This document shows, one piece after another, positions 54,345-64,000 of a stretch of 64,000 nt of DNA. How positions within the stretch are numbered: the stretch's first letter is position 1; every line of letters starts with the position of its first letter. The stretch is taken from positions 28,618,501-28,682,500 of the forward strand of contig CM049406.2 of NCBI GenBank assembly GCA_026929865.2, written 5' to 3'. Below the pieces are notes generated by a model that was not told the DNA's origin, made no database searches, and saw only the letters and a list, made by a program, of their open reading frames with translations. The stretch comes from Hyperoplus lanceolatus (lineage: Eukaryota; Chordata; Actinopteri; Uranoscopiformes; Ammodytidae). Made by a program: the position numbers and the translations under genes.

Positions 54345-54862
54345 GGACAGTGTAAAAATTGGAATGCATTATATTGAGTTGTTGAGATTTAATGATAACA
54401 TTACTCCATTCAATGCAGTCCAGTACAACACCACCGATCACAAACATGAAAAACTAAGTAAATCTCAACAGTTCAAGGTAACTGTCTTAGCTAGATTTTT
54501 AGAGCCAACTTATTATCTTTTCCGAGATAACATATTCATATGCATTTAACTGCAATTTCTTCCAATATGTCAAGGTTGTGCCAACTTTTTCTTTTTTGTT
54601 CAGAACGTGTTTAACGTTTGCATCAACATTTTGACAAAGTCGGTTTAGTTTGTTATATGTATGACAGAGAATAAGATGGCACAACTGTGATTTTTTAAAA
54701 TTATTAGTATGTAGAATTCAATACATTTGCATGGCATATGAATAATAAGTTATTTAAACAAAGGATAATCAGTTGGCTGATACATAGGAAGTGTTTCTAA
54801 AACAAAAATCGAGTGCCTTGAAATTTTGACTTTTGACAACTTTTTCATTTTGTACAGTGTAT
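54345..54862. mobile_element. Probable MITE (cagtgtaaaaattgg...tttgtacagtg)
   Basis: The left cagtgtaaaaattggaa and the inverse right cactgtacaaaatgaaa are similar over about 17 bp. The 518-bp interior is AT-rich and non-coding. It ends 32 bp before pogo-like copy D. Moderate to weak evidence. Confidence 0.4.
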
Positions 54863-54893
54863 GAGCTCAGTAACACACCTATAATTAAAGGTA

Positions 54894-55815
54894 GGGGAGA
54901 ACGGGGTAAGTAGACACACTTTTTACTCTAGTGAGAATTGCTTATCAACTAAACATCTTTCAATAGTCATTCCTACATTAAATTGAAGCTTAAGGTGTTG
55001 GCTTGAAATGTGTACCCCTCACTTTTTCTATCTTATTGTAATAAAGAAGAAATTAATCATCAAAGACAACCTTACACATTGTGACAACCGACCCCTTGAT
55101 GGGGTTGTTTGTCACAATGTTATCTTAATGGGAATAATCTTAAAAAGAAGGCAAGAAAGTAGAACTAAATTTGAACATTTAATTGCATTGTGAAGTTGAC
55201 AAATAGGCCTACATAACTTACTGTAGCCTTGGCAGCTGGTCTAGTTTGGGATGCACGGGTTGTTTTGATTTTGTTGCCCTTTTTTCTTTTGCATGCTAGC
55301 TGCCTTTTCCTGCTCTATTCTTTCCTTCTCTGGGGTGTCAGTGAGGATACAGCTTGACAATTTCTTTCGTTACTGGGTTCGTTTTCTGGCTGCAGCCTTG
55401 AGATAACATGTGAAAACCAACCCCCCAGAAAATGTGACGACCAACCCCAACTTGAATTTCTTGCTAGCATCAAGGCCAACAACCATCTGACAACTAATTA
55501 GCTTGCTTACCACAATCTAAACTATAGTTTACCCTTCACACTTTGTATGGGTAACAAGTGTTTTGTTATAAACCCATTGTGTAAAAGCCTAGAAGAAAAA
55601 TACAGAGGAGCTAAATATTTTCAATTTGACATGAAAAACACAAACAGTCGTCTCACCTCAAATTCAGCAGTCTAACTCCAAGGAAGACTATGTAGGTGAC
55701 CTCTGATCCCAATTCTGGATATTTACATACCAAAATTTCACAGACAGCGCCTTCTGGTTCCGAGATATAATGATTGTGACAACCAACCCGTGTGACAAAT
55801 TACCCCGTTCTCCCC
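54894..55815 (-). mobile_element. Pogo-like MITE, copy D (922 bp)
   Basis: Termini GGGGAGAACGGGGTAA and inverse, with TA outside (54892-54893, 55816-55817). Inverted relative to copy C, 1.93 kb away, so C and D form long inverted arms. It contains the inverse of the LTDTPEK scrap (about 55300-55370). Confidence 0.9.
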
Positions 55816-55817
55816 TA

Positions 55818-56886
55818 CATATTTCTGACAGTGTCACCAAACAATAGCAGGTATGGCAGGCTGTTGTATTGGATTGCATTTAATTGATGTAGAATCACAA
55901 AGGATCAAACAGGCAGATTTGAAGCTGCTACAATATGAGCAGATGAAGTAGGTGTTAGGAATGACAACAGAAATTGATGCAGTGCATCTTAGTGAAGGCT
56001 TTTTCCGTTTATCATTAAATTGCAGTTTATATTTATATAGTATAGTGGGTGAATGCTAAAAATAAACAGCAAATGTTTTACTTTGAATAATCCTCTTAAG
56101 ATGCAATCTGGGTGTCACTGATTGTATTTTACATTTTTTCTTTTCAATGGTTTGTGGGCCAGAACATGTGAAAACTTGAGCGAGCTTGACATATCTACTT
56201 TGCAAACACAGCATGCGCCCACATTAAACTGCATACCGAACAACCAGAAGGTATACACAAATGGAATGTGTGAGTGAGAGCGAGAAAAATAGAGATGTGG
56301 AATCTAGATGTGCCATAGTTTTTGATGTGCAGATTCTCAGTAGGGCCTATGTATAGTGCAAAATGTGAATACTTCTTTTTACCAAGTCCCTTTGCGAATA
56401 GGACATGTACACTCACACATATACAGCTTTGTAACAAACAGACTCATGCTGGGTGCAGGAGGGAGGGGGTGGGGGCGGGGGGGTGATTGGAAGTGTAGGG
56501 GGGAAAAAACTACTTGCTACAGAGAGACTATAAAACATCAAAAAGAGCTTCTGTCAAAGAAGATTACGTTAGATATGACAGTGATGGAATGGAAATCCTG
56601 GCAATATTTTTTCTCTTTTCATCATAAAAAAAAGATTAGTTTTTTTTGAATAAAACACCCCTCTACCACAATACCCATTCATACACACTAACTCCTAGTC
56701 CACAGCAGCACACAATCTAGTTCTCTACCCATGGCCTCTCTCTCTCTCTTTCACTGCATATTTCTCTCACAAACGCGTAGAATATCGTAGCGGATGAGTT
56801 CGATGTATCAGCCTCATCTTATCGGTGAAGTTTGGGGTGTTTCATTAGCGAGGTAGCTCACATTCACGTCCAATAAGACTTATTGT
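55818..56886. other. Non-coding stretch, nothing recognised
   Basis: Includes a G-rich patch at 56458-56505 and a short CT run near 56738. No gene. Confidence 0.45.
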
Positions 56887-57260
56887 TAGCCTGGTGCTAC
56901 CAGACCATCGTACTTCATTTCATTTGTACAGAAGGTCTGGCAGTGCTTTAATTGGCAAACGTTCACTCATGGAGGCGGGTGTCTGTTAAAGTTTAAAACT
57001 ATTGGATCTGCCCAGTGCCACTCTGGATTAGCCAACCAATCGCATAACGTTTGGTCGTCACGTGTGTCATGAGCCGGCTTCTGGCAACTGAAACTGGAGC
57101 GCGACTTCGACGTCATCGTTCTCAGCCACTCGCTCTGTTCGCTGATTGGACCGGCTGTCGAATCTCCAGCAAAACTGGGAAATGGGCTGTACACCCAGAC
57201 TGACTCCTGAAGGGAAAATAAAATTTGGCCGGAAGTAGGCGGGCGGGCGGAGCCAGGCTA
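56887..57260. mobile_element. MITE, TAGCCTGG...CCAGGCTA, 9-bp target duplication
   Basis: Perfect 8-bp terminal inverted repeat. Identical ACTTATTGT copies lie at 56878-56886 and 57261-57269. It is 374 bp and non-coding, and contains GC-rich blocks. Starting TAG, ending CTA and with a 9-bp duplication, it parallels the shorter element at 20031-20256. Confidence 0.88.
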
Positions 57261-57539
57261 ACTTATTGTTGTTGTGACACAGGAAAATCATCAGGACATT
57301 CGACTTTTGGCTTTTGTCAGGTTTTAACTAAAAGCACCCAGATTCTTGCACAAAAGGGGAACAGTTTAAAATCATTTGCCATAATGTACTTGTTCATATG
57401 TTGGTTGTTGGGAAATGCTCATCTACACAGATAGTTTAGGGCCCATTTGTATTAGCCATATCAGTGTATGAATCAGCCCTAACTGTCCAGAAAAGCTTTC
57501 AGGGTGATTAATTTTTGGTCCAAATGTGACTGTCTCTAA
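57261..57539. other. Non-coding stretch, nothing recognised
   Basis: No features seen. Confidence 0.4.
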
Positions 57540-57880
57540 GGTCGAGTCAACACTTCTGGACAACAATTGTTGTTAAAATCACTTTTTGTGAATATCAGCT
57601 AATATCTCACGATCCGCTACATGTCCGTACTGTGTGAAGTAATTATATACAAAGCCTAGTCTATTTAAACTGGCACGTAAACAAAGGGTATGTAAACAAT
57701 GGGGGCCGCTGTAGCTAGCAAAGTGCCCGTTTACAGAGCCTAGGCTGTGTATTTACACCAGATTTGTTTTGTTTTTCGACGCACACAGAGCAGGTAGCGG
57801 ATCGTGAGGAGATATTCACTGATTTTGACAATAAGGGATTTTGATGAGAAGCATTCTCCAAAATGGCTGGCTCTGCCTTT
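57540..57880. mobile_element. Fold-back MITE with gatatt/cacgatccgctac arms
   Basis: The left arm tatctcacgatccgctac (about 57603-57620) is inverted as gtagcggatcgtgaggagata (57793-57813). The wider arms (aaaatcac...gaatat against atattcactgatttt) pair too. Non-coding. Terminal boundaries approximate. Confidence 0.6.
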
Positions 57881-61210
<3,330 letters not shown>

Positions 61211-61337
61211 CACGGAAAATGGAGAGAAACGACAGGGAAATGGAATTATCAAGAAAAAGATACACAGAGAACAACAAACAAAGACAGGTTAGGAGGGCAA
61301 GGCTGTTTTCTGGAAAAGGTTACATATTAAAATAGGT

Positions 61338-61364
61338 TTGTGTGTGTGTGTGTGTGTGTGTGTG
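61338..61364. repeat. (TG)n microsatellite
   Basis: Short pure TG run. Confidence 0.9.
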
Positions 61365-62929
61365 CGCTCATTTGTTTTCCCTTCAGTGTGAGAGCGGAAG
61401 ACAAATTGGCCATATGGATAAGACTGCGGCCAGGTTTTGCTAAGAACCAGTTAGTTCTACTACCACATTGTGTTGTTTGGCACTACGCCTAATGTTTAGC
61501 ACACTGGGAGCTGGCAAACTAATGGAAACAAGCAAACTGCCACTGCACATACTTTTTGGGGCTTTCTTCTAGGACACTGCAAGGTGCATTTTCTGGCACA
61601 GATTGGTTCCAGGGCCTGCAGAGCAATGGCTCCGTGCAAATGGAGTATAATAATATGACTTCATTAAAAAAAAATACTTTTCATGTGTTTATTTGGGCGT
61701 AATCCAAAGGGCTCTATTTGTGTTTTAATGTCTTCCGAAAAACTGTGAAATAATGGTTTCAGACATAATTTGGTAAATACGCACAAAATCCCCAAAATGA
61801 AGCTCCACCCGAAAACAACAGGCGTAAACCTTAAAAAGTCACCTATGTCCTTTAGTAATACAGTACTTCAAAGAATATATGCGTTTATTTTATCATCCGT
61901 GAATTTACATGGTCCGGTGTTCATAAAACATTTCAGGTCGGATGTAACAATGGAGTATAGTGGAGCTTTGATTTAAACAATACACTGTAGCGAGTGCTGT
62001 GTTAAATTGGATGTAATAGAAAAGGTGGCCTCTTATTATTAGAAAGGCCAGAGCATTTGTCAGCTCCGCCATCACCAAGTCCTAATATTTATTGAGACCT
62101 TGGTGGCTCGGAAACAGCAGACAATCGTCACCTCGCACTCATAGAGAAGAGAATTGGATTGCAATTGGTCTTCAAGCCCCGACATGTGTGCACATATGTC
62201 AGCGTGCAGGTGTGTGAAGGTGCCCGGAGCGAAATTGGCTTCACACCGGGAAGTAGTCGGCATCGTACTGCGGTAATAAGCACCCATGGATCAGTGTTTT
62301 AATGCGTACCAATTGAATTATTTCACCCCAGCTGGAAAAAAAAACGGAAAAAACCCGACAAACAAACCAATTATTTCTGATTTTTGCAGATCTTGGGCGG
62401 TGAATCCCTCCAGGGCAAAACAATGGGACACAAAATAACCTGTGTTTGTATGTGTGTGTGCTACTTGTGCTCTCTCTTTTTCATTTAGCTAGAGTCAATT
62501 TGAATTATAATTGGTGCCGTTGGTTCTATTCACTCAGTAGAATGGGGGGGGGGTTGTTGGTGGTGGCTGTGTGTCGGAATAGAAGGCAGACAATGCATTG
62601 GCGACTCTTAACAATGCCTGTCTCATTCGGTCAAAATTGTCCTCCATTACAAAATAGGAAAAATAGACACCTTTCTGTCTTGATATTGATTTTGTCCGAG
62701 TTATTTCACTTTACGATGAAGCAATTGAAATTTTCTGACAGGGTATGTTTATGTGGCACAGTGGTGGCAGAAGTCGGATGAGAATAAGTGGGGCCAAATG
62801 AAGTCGACAACTGAGTATAGAGCACAGACATACAGTAGGTCAACAAATAGATTATAAAAAGTAAAGGGCTAAACAAACATGCCCAAGAGGGTTAAGGCAG
62901 TGCTGGAAAGGAATGGTGGCCACACAAAA
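61365..62929. other. Non-coding stretch, nothing recognised
   Basis: No gene, RNA or element ends recognised. Confidence 0.45.
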
Positions 62930-63171
62930 TATCGACAATTTGGTCATTTTCACTTAGCGGTGTACTCAATTGTATTGCCAGCGCTTTAGACATTGATGGC
63001 TGTGTGTTGAATTATTTTGACGGGACAGTACATTTACACTGTTATATAAGCTGTACACTGACTACTTCACATTGTATCAAAGTGTCATTTCTTCAATGTT
63101 GTCACATGAAAAGGTATAATGAAATATCTGAAGAAATGTGAGGGGTGTACTCACTTTTGGGAGATACAGTA
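62930..63171. mobile_element. Tc1-type terminal arm, family 1
   Basis: The end gtgtactcacttttgggagatacagta and the upstream phrases (aagtgtcatttcttcaatgttg, ggctgtgtgttgaattattttga, cattttcacttagcggtgtac) match the long, internally repeated terminal repeat of a widespread fish Tc1-like family as I remember it. The gtgtactca motif occurs twice (about 62960 and 63146), the usual inner and outer binding-site pair. No transposase remains. Confidence 0.65.
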
Positions 63172-63175
63172 TGTA

Positions 63176-64000
63176 CACTCAACAAAAATATAAACGCAAC
63201 ACTTTTGTTTTTGCTCCCATTTTTCATGAGATGGACTTAAAGATCTAAAATTCATTCCAGATACACAATATTACCATTTCTCTCAAACATTGTTCACAAA
63301 TCTGTCTAAATGTGTGATAGTGAGCACATCTGCTTTGCTGAGATAATCCATCCCACCTCACAGGTGTGCCACATCAAGATGCTGATCTGACATCATGATT
63401 AGTGCACAGGTGTGCCTTAGACTGTCCACAATAAAAGGCCACCCTGAAATGTGCAGTTTTGTCTCACAGCAAAATCGGGGTCTTGACCTGACTCCAGCTC
63501 GTCGCCGTAACAGACTTGAGTGGGCAAATGCTCACATTCGATGGCGTCTGGCACGTTGGAGAGGTGTTTTCTTCACGGATGAATCTTGGTTTACATTGTT
63601 CAGGGCAGATGGCAGACAGCGTGTGTGGCGTCGTGTGGGTGAGCGCTTTGCTGATGTCAATGTTGTGGATCGAGTGGCCCATGGTGGTGGTGGGGTTATG
63701 GTATGGGCAGGCATCTGTTATGGACGAAGAACACAGGTGCATTTTATTGATGGCATTTTGAATGCACAGAGATACCGTGATGAGATCCTGAGGCCCATTG
63801 TTGTGCCATACATCCATGAACATCACCTCACGTTTCAGCAAGATAATGCACGGCCCTATGTTGCAAGGATCTGTACACAATTCTTGGAAGCTGAAAATGT
63901 CCCAGTTCTTGCATGGCCAACATACTCACCGGACATGTCACCCATTGAGCATGTTTGGGATGTGCTTGACCGGCGTATACGACAGCGTGCGCCACTTCCC
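63176..64000 (+). mobile_element. Tc1-like transposon, family 2, running off the window
   Basis: Starts CACTCAACAAAAATATAAACG directly after a TA (63174-63175). A non-coding arm of about 280 bp, shared with 8795-9073, leads straight into the transposase catalytic region at about 63460. The DNA-binding part is missing, so it is an internal-deletion derivative, and the right half lies outside the window. Confidence 0.85.
63464..64000 (+). pseudogene. Tc1-type transposase catalytic domain, N-terminally deleted, open to window edge
   Basis: A single frame is open from 63464 to 64000 (about 179 codons): LTPARRRNRLEWANAHIRW, then VFFTDESWF, GGGGVMVWAGI, FIDGILNAQRYRDEILRP, LTFQQDNARPYVAR, then WPTYSPDMSPIEHVWD. 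These hold the Tc1 DDE triad: Asp in FTDES, Asp in QQDNARP, and Glu in SPIEHVWD, 34 residues on. Tc1 transposases are about 340 aa. The two N-terminal helix-turn-helix domains are absent, because the 5' arm joins here directly. The catalytic half looks undamaged, but without DNA binding it cannot act alone. No suitable start codon is in frame near the beginning. Confidence 0.85.

Overview
The window looks like chromosomal DNA from a ray-finned (teleost) fish. It is AT-rich and gene-poor, with very long (TG/CA)n and (GA)n microsatellites. It is dense with typical fish mobile elements: hAT-type MITEs, Tc1/mariner, pogo-like, piggyBac, L1 and L2 LINEs, a tRNA-derived SINE and a solo LTR. There is no bacterial or viral gene organisation.

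Only one host-gene exon can be defended. It lies on the + strand at 33008-33428, with coding from 33076. It carries a signal peptide and the conserved first-exon motif of the BRINP (FAM5) family, and it ends in a phase-2 GT donor. The second coding exon is not present downstream. The 30 kb after 33428 is therefore read as one very large intron, and the 33 kb before 33008 as a 5' (leader) intron and/or upstream DNA. brinp3 is the best paralogue guess, with brinp2 as the alternative.

Layout. 1-7 kb: a 5'-truncated L1 copy with a 15-bp target duplication (1662-2187), a MITE (3080-3388) and two TG tracts. 7-10 kb: a 1.35-kb TTAA-flanked element (7067-8416), then a pogo-like MITE (8451-9451) carrying a Tc1 fragment, then a 0.5-kb segment that recurs inverted at 35 kb. 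10-24 kb: two hAT elements with perfect 8-bp target duplications, a SINE with a 14-bp duplication, and a second TTAA element with another MITE inserted in it. 29-32.5 kb: remains of two L2-clade LINEs, one split by a solo LTR. 33 kb: the brinp exon. 34.9-36.6 kb: a composite unit in which pogo-like ends flank the duplicated 0.5-kb segment. 41.2-45.9 kb: a MITE split by a 4.15-kb piggyBac element with a two-exon, recently inactivated transposase. 52-56 kb: two more pogo-like MITEs in inverted orientation. 56.9-57.9 kb: two further MITEs. 62.9-64 kb: an arm of one Tc1 family abutting a second Tc1 element whose catalytic domain is open to the window edge.

The most notable signals are the pogo-like family (four copies plus one partial), its apparent capture and inverted duplication of about 510 bp of non-repetitive DNA, and several nested insertions dated by empty sites in paralogous copies inside the same window. 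No undescribed cellular system (defence, biosynthetic or CRISPR) is visible. Assignments come from reading the sequence only; no database search was run.
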